DNA of 64,000 nt, from positions 228,693-292,692 of the forward strand of contig MNCI01005856.1 in the NCBI GenBank assembly GCA_015680685.1. Reading direction: 5' to 3'. The position numbers and the translations under genes are program-made. The stretch is from Gnetum montanum (taxonomy: Eukaryota > Streptophyta > Gnetopsida > Gnetales > Gnetaceae). The notes under the pieces were generated by a model. It ran no database searches. It worked only from the letters and a program-made list of their open reading frames with translations, and was not told the origin of the DNA. Below are positions 46,790 to 56,929 of this stretch, piece by piece (the stretch's first letter is position 1; every line of letters starts with the position of its first letter).

Positions 46790-47030
46790 GGGCCATGCGC
46801 ACATGTGTGTTAGTTTGAAGTCATGATGGACTGTAGTCTTGATGTTCTAGTTTAGGGCCATTTCGGGCCTCATGCACTAGTTTAAGGCCATTTTGGGCCA
46901 TGTGTAAACAAGATAAGTTTCAAGTGATATTGGTGGATGTCTTGGTAAACCGGCCATTTCTGGTCACGGCTAGTTTTATGTCGTTGCGGACATGTGATAG
47001 TTTAACGTCATTTCGGACGATGGAGGTGGT
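46790..47030 (-). repeat. TTAAACTAG repeat units after the gag-PR frame of C
   Basis: On the - strand the frame stops at 47031 and is followed by units such as GAAATGACGTTAAACTATC, CGACATAAAACTAGCC and AAAATGGCCTTAAACTAG. These match the units found after integrase in A, B and D, here at the end of a different reading frame. Confidence 0.7.
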
Positions 47031-47499
47031 TTATTGATTTAGTAAGTTTTTGATTTTTCTTAATTTAATGTTAGGAGTGACGCTGGTAGGTATGATTTTG
47101 TACTCAACGTCCCCTTCCCTGATCACGTTGAACGGTAATTTAGCCCAAAGGATGTCTGATGGAACAAGCTCTATTTTGGCATCTTCTAGTGTTTCCATAT
47201 GTTCAGTAGCTTCGATGTTTGTTGTAGTTTCTAGGTTAGGAAGTATATGTACAATTTCAGGTTTGGATGTTTCCATGCTAGGTGAAGTTTCTTTTATGTC
47301 TGATGGATCATTGTCTACTGGTCGTGTGCAACTTCGTTTTTGCTTTGTGTCATCCTGTTTAGGTTCTTCAAACTTAACCTCCGAGCCTTGGTTTTTATTC
47401 GTATGTGACGAGATGGTAGGTATAGCGGCTTCCCCATGTATAATGATTTCACCAACTTCATAAGGTAGGTGGATCTCTTGGTGTATGGGGGAAGAGACN
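47031..47499 (-). pseudogene. Downstream part of C gag-PR frame
   Basis: An open frame on the - strand rich in E, T, S and P (about 40-140), ending with ILWAKLPFNVIREGDVEYKI and a stop at 47031. It follows PR and probably is the C-terminal part of the gag-PR product before the intron. The 5' edge is disturbed by the inverted repeat at 47262-47693. Confidence 0.45.
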
Positions 47500-47693
47500 T
47501 TGGTGAAATCATTATACATGGGGAAGCCGCTATACCTACCATCTCGTCACATACGAATAAAAACCAAGGCTCGGAGGTTAAGTTTGAAGAACCTAAACAG
47601 GATGACACAAAGCAAAAACGAAGTTGCACACGACCAGTAGACAATGATCCATCAGACATAAAAGAAACTTCACCTAGCATGGAAACATCCAAA
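47262..47693. repeat. 194-bp perfect inverted repeat around a single n (probable assembly hairpin)
   Basis: Arms 47262-47455 and 47500-47693 are exact reverse complements. The 44-base centre holds an n (47499), and another n (47694) closes the right arm. A perfect palindrome in a decayed element next to gap symbols suggests contig ends joined in the wrong orientation. Confidence 0.8.
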
Positions 47694-47694
47694 N

Positions 47695-50157
47695 GAGCCC
47701 TAATTGTTCGATGACGGGATAGGGTACTACGTTTGTGACGGCTCCGTCATCTACATGCACTCGATGTAGTTTGAATTAATTTACTTGTATCGTTATGAAC
47801 ATAGGTGTGGTTGTTACTTCTCCTATTTTCTCATCAATATTGATGTTGTTAGTGTGGAAGCCTAGTGATTTAGAAGTCGATCCTTGAGGCCAATACATTA
47901 CCGCATGAATTGAAAGTTCATTTGGGGGTAAGCCTTTGCTTATTGGGATCGATGTCAACATGCGTACTAGGGCTTCGCGATGAGTTTGAGAAGTTAACAT
48001 CAAGTCATATAGGCTTAATGAAGTGTTTTTCTATTTAAGTGATTGCATGACCTATGTTAGAGCTATTGCTAAATCTTTACTATTAGGTATATGCTTGTTA
48101 GTGGTTACTTGGTCCATCGGGCCCAACAATTTTATCTCATGTGTAGCTGGTTTGATGATGTCTTCCGTGATCATTGATTTAGATGTATCATTTATTCTTG
48201 ATGATTCTCCATTATAGCTCATGTTTGATTTGTTATTAGGTGATGTCATGGGTACTGTACTTAATGGGGTAGGCTTGGGGAATCCTAAGGCAAGCTGTTA
48301 ACGTTCTTTCTCCAATCGTGCTCATGTGACCCTGTTCACCAGGCGTTCTCGCATCTGGCATAGGTGAACATTTGGTTTCTGAACATCAGGTTGCTTTGGA
48401 ACCCGTATGACGTATGGAGTAGGATGGGGTTGTGATTGGACGGTTGAAGGTGGTTGAGTGTCAGGCTGCCTGGGCATCCTAAAAACATACGAGGTCGGTC
48501 TATTCTATGTTTGCAGAGTGGAAGGTTGGTGGTTATCAGGATGTTTGGGTATCTTGACAACATATGGAGTTGGTCTAGTTGGGGGCTGTGCCTCCGTAGT
48601 TGCAACTGCGGGTTGCACCAGGACTACATAGGGAGCAGGCCAGGTAAGAGGTTGCGTGTTTGAGGTTGTAGCGGTAGGAGGTACACGCACTACATATGGT
48701 TTTTCTTGTGGTGGTACGGTAGAGGCTGCCACTGTGGGGGGTATTCAGATGACATAGGGTCTTTGTGGGGTAGGCGGGTTATATGGAGGGTATGATGATT
48801 GAGGTACAGGTGTTTGTGCAGTGGGAGGAGTACAGGCTACAAAGGGTCTCCTAGGTGTTTGTTGTTCATCATCTAAATAGATGGTGTTAATCGTGGGTGT
48901 TTCTTGTTCGTTGTCTAAGTAGATGGTGTTAATTATGTATGGTGCTTCCTTAGTATTTAGTGGATCTTTATATATGCCCATGGATTGGTTTTGTAGTTGG
49001 ACTGGGTTGGACTCATCAAAAGTTATTTCGCCCCTATCTATCATTCGTTGAATGTCTTGTTTCAAAGAAAAACAAAAATCGGTACCATGTCCATTACATT
49101 GATGGTACTCACAATACCTATCGAGTCTAAAGCCTTTTTGGATAGGAGGCTCATTAGGTGTGGCCAAGCTTGGATTCTTGACCAATTCACAGAATTGATC
49201 ATGTCTTTGAATAGCTGCAGGAGACATTTGCTTGTGTTTCATCATTCCACCCTTCAAAAGCTAGTCAAATAGTTGAGAAGGCTTCGTGGGCAGTGGTGTG
49301 TATTGAGAGGGATCTTTCCTCTCAATGTTTCAGGCATGACTTGTTGTAGTAGTTTGCGACATAGAAGGTTCAGGTGGAGTGGCAAGAGCTAGTTTAGTAT
49401 AGTTAGCAGGGGTAGTAGGCGATTTGCCTTATTGTCTCGTGCTCGTTTGTTATGTTTCTACTACTACTGCTATAGTTTCCTTAGCCTTTTCTTTGTCTTT
49501 CTTATTATGTTGGTTTCTAAAGGCTGAATAGGTTCGATCATGACTATTTTGTGCAGCTTCTTCAATATTCTTTATTTGTACAAATGCTTGGCTAAGAGTG
49601 CATGAATTAAGATAGTATAGTTTGGAATTTACAAAATCATTAACGGCCCCCTTTAGAATAGTGAGGAGATAAGTCTCTGGGATTGGCTCATGGAGCTCAT
49701 TGAGGGTAGCACTCCACCGTTGAATAAATTTTTGAAAAGGTTCAAGCAGTGCTTGCTTGATCTATATGAGGCTGTCAAGTGTTTCTTCAGGCTTCAAGTT
49801 ATACTTGAACCTGGTAATGAACTGGTGTAATAAATCTTCTCAAGAAGCTATGGAGTTTTGGGGCAAAGCCTGATACCAGTCAAGTGCTCTCCCTATGAGG
49901 GACATGGGGAGCACTTGTAAGATGGCATGTGGCCATGCCTGAAGCAACACACACTCTATTCTAAATGTTACAAGATGGGCATTGGGGTCTATTTTCCCAT
50001 TGTATTTGGTTAATGTGGGTAGGGAAACACCCTTAGGTAACCTTATAGGTGGGATCGAAGAGCTGATAGGGTCATTTTGATAGAAATCTACTATCTTAAG
50101 CTCTTCATCGGTAGCTATTTTGAGGAACTTGACCTCATTAGTTAGCTCTTGCATCAA
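47695..50157 (-). pseudogene. gag: Element C gag and protease
   Basis: Gag forms the particle shell and PR cleaves the polyproteins. On the - strand: gag starts near 50157, with IPPIRLPKGVSLPTLTKYNG, RALDWYQALP and SWEDLLHQFITRFK; a linker rich in K and E (KKDKEKAKE); a knuckle-like CEYHQCNGHGTDFC with LKQDIQRMIDRGEI (about 49120-49040); two INTIYLD repeats; a proline-rich part with about six PYVV-type units (48770-48390); and PR near 47780-47710 with the VDDGAVTNVVPY active-site-like segment. Several stops occur between 49800 and 48050, so it is dead. Gag starts about 1.6 kb after the primer binding site. Confidence 0.8.
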
Positions 50158-50198
50158 TTTTTTGGCTTCAGCCCAGTCTTAGGCATTAGGCAAGATNT

Positions 50199-50664
50199 CT
50201 AAACATGAGGATTCATACCATACTCTCAGTCCACACACTTACGCAAACCTGTTATTTCATCCCTTCACGGGGGAGACTATGTCTCTCCATTCATTTAAAA
50301 CCACTCAAGCGCACGTGCTATAGCAGGAACCATCCACTCTTGTTCCCACACTCCTAGTGACCGATATTCAATTCAATATACCCATCACCACTATTCCTCC
50401 CATTACCACATTACCCCCTCTTTTATAAATACAACCCCAACAACACTCGCCTCAAAATAATGTAGGAGTGACTTTCCCAGCCCGAGTGATTAGGATGTTG
50501 TCCGTGATACCAGCCTCTACATCCATGTACTATATACCATGGATCCAAACCCAAGGGACACCCTTCACCACTTTAACTTAACAAGTTTAGGGTGGTCCTT
50601 CAGAACTCATGACTGAATAGTGGGCTATGACCGGTATGCAACTGCATTAACCCCCTCACTACAA
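50199..50664. other. 466-bp insert between two n joins, unlike its surroundings
   Basis: Both ends carry the same 18 bases in opposite orientation (TCTAAACATGAGGATTCA at 50199, TGAATCCTCATGTTTAGA from 50666). The content has a TATAAATACAACCCC box-like site (about 50434), is richer in C on this strand, and matches nothing else in the window. It is probably a misplaced contig piece. Confidence 0.5.
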
Positions 50665-50665
50665 N

Positions 50666-51790
50666 TGAATCCTCATGTTTAGACTATGCCACAAATTCAT
50701 CCTCCTCTTCTAATTGAGGATTTGCTATGGATTGGTCTTGAGATTGACTTCTTACTAGGAGGAGCTGTGAAATGAGCTTAGAGTAGTGATCTGGAAGAGG
50801 GATGATGTCATATGGGTAGGGGATGAACTCATGTCCTCCCTTATGAACCAATTCATACTATTTCTTGGCCTCCAGTTCAGTTTGATCTACTGCCAAGCCA
50901 GTTTTGATATTCACACATATGAAGTTATACTATTCTTGTGTTATGATATTAAATGATGGATTCTTCCCTTATAGTCTAAGAGATCAGTGAAGTCCTCCCC
51001 AGGGATTGACCTCACCATGGGCCCCTATGAGTTGCATCATGGGTATCGACATTGTTGTGGGGCCAATGGTGTCTAGAATGGGCTGGGTTGAAACGTTGGT
51101 GTTGGCAATATTCATGATGAAAAGGTCGTAAGTGTAACTAGGTGGATGGGAGACAATGTCAGGGTGTACACGTGAGGATATGACCGAGTATGAAATGGGT
51201 ATACTTATCAGCGTACACCTAAATTAGTAGTGTGCAGCCTGTTTACATAGCGTATGGACTGGATCCCAGCATACAGGCTTTAATGACCAGCGTATAGAAA
51301 CTAGTCATAGCATGCAAACTGGGGTCACGACATGTAGACTGCAACTATCAGCGTAAAGCCAGAGTGGTCAGCATGTTGCAAGTGGTTGCAGCATGTAGAA
51401 AGGGTCTACAACATGCAAGTAAGTTGGCAGTGTGCAACCTGTTTACACAGCATATGGACTAGATCTTAGCATACATGCTTTGATGAACAGTGTACAGAAA
51501 CTGGTCACAACATGAAAACTGGGGTCACGGCATGCAGACTGCAACTGTCAGTGTAAAGATAGAGTGGTCAGTGTGTTGCAAGTGGTTACAATGTGTAGAC
51601 AGGGTCTACAGTGTGCAGGTAAGTTGGGTAGCGTGTAGACGCTGAGAATGCTGCAGAAAAAGCCACAGATTTGGGAGGTTGGAAATCAAATTTAATGTTG
51701 ATGCAATGTAAATTTGAGAAAACCAGGTGGTAGATCAGAGGCACAGGGGGTAGGTGTATGAGATCAGAGTAGATTTAAACAGTTTCATGA
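50666..51790 (-). other. Leader of element C
   Basis: Untranslated region between the primer binding site and gag. AGCGTA/AGCATG words are dense at 51200-51640, including a 200-bp tandem duplication. No gene is supported. Confidence 0.55.
51229..51628 (-). repeat. Two-copy 200-bp tandem repeat in the C leader
   Basis: 51229-51428 and 51429-51628 both begin AGTGTGCARCCTGTTTACA and share the same order of AGCGTA / AGCATG / ACATGTAGA words. The second copy has more CG-to-TG or CA changes. Confidence 0.8.
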
Positions 51791-51807
51791 CCCTCCTTCT
51801 AGCCCCA
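51791..51807 (-). promoter_or_regulatory. Primer binding site of C
   Basis: On the - strand TGGGGCTAGAAGGAGGG, five bases after the LTR end. It differs from the B site by a single base within the first eight. Confidence 0.75.
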
Positions 51808-51812
51808 TTTTC

Positions 51813-53310
51813 TGTTATGTCTGAAATCGTTAGTGCTTGGCTGGAATGAAAAAGACACTGAGAGATCCACAGATAGACACTAAAGACCCTACCTTCACAT
51901 GAGGGTGAACTGGAACTGACAAAGGTAGAGTACCTTGAGTTGTCTGCATGTAGATTAGAGAAGGATTTCCCTAAACATATACCAATGTGCAATATGCTAG
52001 GTTATGGGTAAATGATGTAATAAATGTAAACTAGAATGTAAACGTGCAAGGATGTAAACAAGAGGTAAACAAGAATGAATGAAAAATGTAGCAAATATTA
52101 GCCAAAAATGCAGCAATATTATTGTATGATGAAAATTACAATGCACCAGTCTAAACGCAGATGTGGCTCTGGCACAAGGCGGACGAAGAGCCCCAGTGGA
52201 TGCGGAGGGGTGATGGTATGCTGGTTTCAACTATAGACATAGTGTGGAGGCTGTATGCTCAGCGTGTAGGGTCGAAGTCCAGCGTACAGGATGGGTGTTC
52301 TCTATGTTCTTAGCGAGGATTGCCCAAATTTTTGCCGAGGTTCTTTAATTTTCTGAACCATTATTTAGCCAAAAATCTAGATTTTTGTACAAGTTTGGGG
52401 ATTAAACTCAGATTTGAGATGGGATGATTGGCTGTGGGGTGCTGGAATTTCAGATCAGGTGACATGTGGAGCGTTGACCGAGTGCAACAGAATGAAACTT
52501 TACAAGTGTACGGTGTGCCAGTGTGTGTACGCTGGGCGTGCATGCTGGGCATGCAGGGCCAAAAATGACCCTTATGATGCCTAAAATTTATGTTTCTAGA
52601 GCCAATGGACTTGTAGATTCATTGACCATGCCTTGGGGGCTGACTCCATGTCAGAATCTTACCTAAAATTCCTGATCAACCCTGTTCAAAGTGGTGCATG
52701 CTGGGCTGCATGCTGGGCGTACACACTGGGCGTGTAGTCCAGTGTATAGGCATGAAAGTGCCACTTTTCAAAGTCAAAAATTCATTTTTGGGAGCCCAAG
52801 ATGATGCCTGATAGTTTCCCTACCTCTGGAAGTTGATTGGCTCTGAAAATCATGCTCTAAGTGTCTGTTTTGGTCTATCTGTGATGGTACACACTGGGAG
52901 TGCACGTTGGGTGTGCACGCATGAAAACCCATCATTTGGAGCCCAAAAGTTGAATTTAAAGTTCTTGAGAGCTATTGGGGATCCTTTGGAAGGTCTTGGG
53001 GGGTCTAGACGCTCGATTTTGACATGTTTTGACTCATTTTTGGAGCTGAAAAATTGCTGCACGCTGAGCTGTATGTTGGGAGTGCAGGCCTGTGTGCAAG
53101 AAGTATACTTAGTCAAAACTAAGTGTTTTGAGTTTGAAACCTATAGTTCTTGTTGCTAGATGTTGAAGTAGTCTCCAATGGATCTTGGGGAACTCTTTCT
53201 TGTTCAATTATTGCTCTGTTTGATGCTATTTTTTTGAGGCTTTCAAGTTTGATCATGACTTAGCTCAATTTCTGTCTACAAGTGTTAGCCAAAATTTTTG
53301 TGGTGTTTCA
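51813..53310 (-). repeat. 5' LTR of element C
   Basis: On the - strand it begins TGAAACACCAC and ends CAGACATAACA, matching 34935-36407. It carries TACGCTGGGCGTGCATGC and CAGCGTGTAGGG words at 52255-52290, 52515-52560, 52700-52750 and 52890-53100. Confidence 0.85.
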
Positions 53311-54640
53311 AGGGGGGGGATAGGGGCAATCTCACATGTTTCATACTTTTTGGGTTGAAACCTAAGTGAAAATATTAATCTAGTATCTTTATTTGGGCAA
53401 TCAAAAATGCCTTTTGGGATGCCAAAAATGATAATTTGATGGGTTTTATGGGTGGTGTACATTTTTCTACACTATAAACACCTACAAGGGGGGAAACCTT
53501 ACCTACCCCTAGCATGGAATAGTGAAAACTTCCTCCTTAGCATAGAAACCTTTCCTTCTAGTGTGGAAAATTTTACCCCTTAACATGAAAGTTTCCCCCC
53601 AACATGGAGGCTACACCCCTAGCATAGAAACAACATGCCCCTACTGTGGAAGTAACATGAGCAAGATTTCTACACTCCATTGACTTCAAGGTTGACAAAC
53701 CACTTCAGTAGGGATGCTAGAAAGCTATGCTAGAAGATTTCTCTCTTGTGTATATGGTGTGCCCCTATTACTATTTATAGTAAATAGAATATCCATGGGG
53801 GTTTAGCACTTACTATATATTGTAAACCCCCAAATTTAGGCACCCATCTCACCTGTACATGATAGAAATTTGTAGCAATTGCAGCTAATATGTTAGGCAA
53901 TTTGTAGCAAAAATCATGGTCCAAAACTTATAAAATTAAAATCCCAACATCATTTCAAGATTCCACACATTGGCATGTTTAGCATTATAGCACTTTGGGC
54001 TTCCAAGAGCTCTTGCAACACTTGCAAAAATGTAGGTTCTTGAAACCTTCCAATGTGGAACCCCTATAGCCTTGTTATCCCCTTTGTTATCCCCTATGAT
54101 ACTTGTGGGTTTTTGGTTTCAACATTGCATTTCTAGGATCTCCAACTCCTAGCATGGAGCATTTTAATAGCCAAATTCTCCTCTTCTCACCCCTTACTAG
54201 TGACCAAAATTATATATTAGTAGTTTGTAGTAGAGGAGGTTCAAAAGCATTATGAGTGGCTAAACACCTAGATCATGAAGCAAATCACATTGGCTTCAAC
54301 AGTCTCTAAACTCTTGCCCTAGTGAACCCCATTTTCTCTCTCATAGACATTTCTTGTACACATTTATGGAACTCATTCTTTATTATTTTTTAATAAAGTT
54401 TTAAGGTTTAATTTTTTGTGCAATCTACATTTTCTTTCCATTTTCCAAATCTATAAGTTTGGCATTTTATTTTTTCAACCCCCCATTTTGCATTTTGTAA
54501 GTGCCTAGGTATCTTAAATCTCATTTTTCAAAGGCCTTTGGGATTTTGGATTGAGGCTGCTATGCTAGGTTTTTCAATTTTCTAGTGATTGATTTTTTTT
54601 TATTGCAACACAATGTATATGGCCATATAAAAACATGCTA
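53311..54640 (+). repeat. Probable continuation of the D 3' LTR
   Basis: It starts with a G-run that resumes the one at 34928-34934. At 53500-53660 it has CCCCTAGCATGGAA, CTAGTGTGGAA and AACATGGAGG words, the same word type as in the D internal region. The right end is not defined because no clear CA end or target duplication was found. Confidence 0.45.
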
Positions 54641-54774
54641 CCAAGGTCACTAATGTTGCTAATTTAAGGCCATGGTGGGCTATAGGAAGATGTTCCTTTA
54701 TTATGCAAAAGATGTCATGTAGGTTCACTTGTTATTTGTAGACATTGTTGACGTTGATGGTTGGTTTTCATTTG

Positions 54775-54995
54775 CTACATGTTGCAAAGTTTCAAATAGG
54801 AATGGTTGGCTAGATTGGCCAATTCATTCCCATCCATGTTTGCTATCTGGTAGGCCTTATTGTTGTAGGCCTTAGTGACTAGGAAAGGCACTTTCCAATT
54901 GGCTAAGAATTTGTTTGCATGCTTGTGAATGGCTTTGAGGACTACGTCCCCTTCCTTAATCTTGCACTTACCCAAGTTATGGTGGTGTTGTGGTG
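54775..54995 (-). pseudogene. Integrase C-terminal fragment of E
   Basis: IKEGDVVLKAIHKHANKFLANWKVPFLV and the end AYQIANMDGNEL are the same module as the ends of D and C integrase. It is open for 66 codons and cut off on its N-terminal side near 54995. Confidence 0.8.
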
Positions 54996-55669
54996 TCCAT
55001 ACTCTAATCCTGCATATCCATCATAAGCACATTAAGTAACACCTGGGTAAAATAAGGAAATAATGCCAAAATGACATAAAATATGTGTCATTTATATGTC
55101 AAACAATATGTAACTTAGATGAACCAAGGCTATGAGAGGTATGTAAAAATAAATAGGATTGAAAAAAGGCCACATGATGTTAAACAAGAATTAACACAAG
55201 ACAAATCAAAAGGGGAGCATGAAGAAACTAGGTCACACATGGCTAATTAAGGCTACATGGTGTTAGTTTAAGGCCTTGGTATGCCATAGTTACATGGTGT
55301 CAAATGATGGTAAAGGATGTTCCTATCCCATTAGCTAACACCAATCCAAGGCTAAATAAGGATAAATAAAGGTTATAATAAGGAAAATAAGGTGAATACA
55401 GTGAGACTGAAGCTATGTAGAGGTCATATGAGACCAATTGACGATAATGAAGGTCATTAATGCAAAACAAGGCAAAAAACAAATCATAACACCATGAAAT
55501 AAGGCTAAATCAATGAAAATGGAATACATATGGTAAAAATTAAGTAATACCAGTTAAACATGATTAGATTTTGCAAATTTTAGGCCTTAGCAAGCCATGG
55601 TATGGGGCTACAAGGTTGCCAGGGAAGATTGGGCACATGAGGGGGGCATCTCAGGGTTGTTTTAGGCTA

Positions 55670-56530
55670 AAGTTGATACCTTTTCTTTTGACTACGTTGG
55701 ATGCTACTGGTGACTACGCTGGCCCAATGTAGTCATGAATTCTCCAGCATAGTCAACATTTAGCAGTAGTTTTCCAAGCTTAGTATGGTTAGTTTTGGGC
55801 CCCCAATAGTCTAGATAGATAGCACAAGGGATAAGTATTGAAGATTTGCAAGTTTTGGCACTGTTTAGACTTTTGAGAAGGCTAAAAGGAATGTCTCTAG
55901 TGGTGACTATGCTAGGCTAGCATGCCCCAACATAGACACAAGGAAAAAATAAGTTCATGGGGTTTGCAAGGCTAAAAAAAAGTGGAATTGCAACTTGGTA
56001 ACATGGGGGAAAGGTTCTAGGCATTCTAGATTAGTTTTGAACCATTCTGAGTGGTATATTGCATATTGTTGTTGCTACATTTTTCCTTCCTATTGCAAGT
56101 ACACTACCCTAGGATAGTCACCAGCTTTTTTATCGTATTCATGAATGGGAAATGGATTCTGGTGAGTTTCAAAGCTTAACCAACCATCCTAATGGGCTTT
56201 TGGGCTCATTGGTATTACTAGTTAGGGTTTTAGTGCGAAAGTTGTTAGTTTTTGTCCCTATTTGGGTCTTGAATTATTAAATACCTTGTGACTATGATGG
56301 GCTTGTAGTTCATAGTGTAGTTGAGGGATGTTTATGGAAAAATGATGAATCTTGGTTGGTTTTCCAAGGTTTCAAGGTCTAGGCATGCTTTGGTAGGGTT
56401 CTGGATCTTTATGGGAGTCAATTTGAGCAACTTTTAAGCTATTTTGGCCATCTTCAAGTGGACTACATTGGGCCTTGGAAGTGACTATGCTAGCCTAGCA
56501 TAGTCATGTAATAATCTAGCATATTTGAGT
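55670..56530. repeat. TGACTACGCT / AGCATAGTCA words in E
   Basis: GTGACTACGCTGG, CCAGCATAGTCAAC, GTGACTATGCTAGG, GTGACTATGCTAGCC and TAGCATAGTCATG recur. It is the E version of the ACGCT word, often as paired opposite copies. Confidence 0.55.
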
Positions 56531-56929
56531 TTCAAAAGTTGAAGAAACTAATTTTTATTACTAAAATTAACTCTAGTAGGGTCCCCAAGACTTTTAAAAT
56601 TGAACTTTGAGCTATTTTTGTAATTTTTGATGAATTTTAGGTAGTGTTTCAAAGACACCATGGGAAGGAAATACCTTCCCTACTATCTTTGTTTCCTTTG
56701 TATCTTATTTCCCATTTCTAAAGCATCTTGAGGCATTTGCACCTACATAACATAAATAAAAAAAATACCAAGATATATAAGTCCATAAAAACACTAACAT
56801 GTGAGAAAAATAAAAATTTGCAAAAATACTAAGATAAAAAATAAAAAAAATAAATTAAGATAAAATAAATAAAATATATTTATTTTTTATCATTATACCA
56901 CAAGGTCTTGCTTCATCTCCATCATCCCC

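Larger units (their letters stand above)
34935..53310 (-). mobile_element. Element C: Tat/Ogre-like element nested in the 3' LTR of D
   Basis: Read on the - strand: 5' LTR (53310-51813), primer binding site (51807-51791), leader, gag and PR (50157-47700), PR-RT linker, TAAAC units, antisense extra gene on the + strand (42760-46335), assembly gap (41105-41607), RT to integrase (41104-38098 in two blocks), 38-bp array, polypurine hairpin and 3' LTR (36407-34935). G-runs flank both ends and are consistent with a target duplication in poly-G, but exact length cannot be set. Several n joins, a 462-bp duplication and a 194-bp inverted repeat show that the assembled internal order is partly wrong. 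Confidence 0.8.
54641..56600 (-). mobile_element. Fragment E: deleted Tat/Ogre-like element
   Basis: On the - strand the order is: text with GACTACGCTGG / AGCATAGTCAC words (56530-55670), a part resembling the region just before D pol (55640-55040, with CAAGGCCTTAAACTAAC and TTAGCCTTGGATTGG), then directly the integrase C-terminus (54995-54775) and a TTAAATTAGC unit (about 54660). RT to integrase core is missing. Confidence 0.5.

Noticed and set aside
47050-47463. 137-codon + strand frame in the PR-RT linker of C
   Set aside because: It is the reverse shadow of the - strand gag-PR frame and is repeated only because of the inverted assembly piece.
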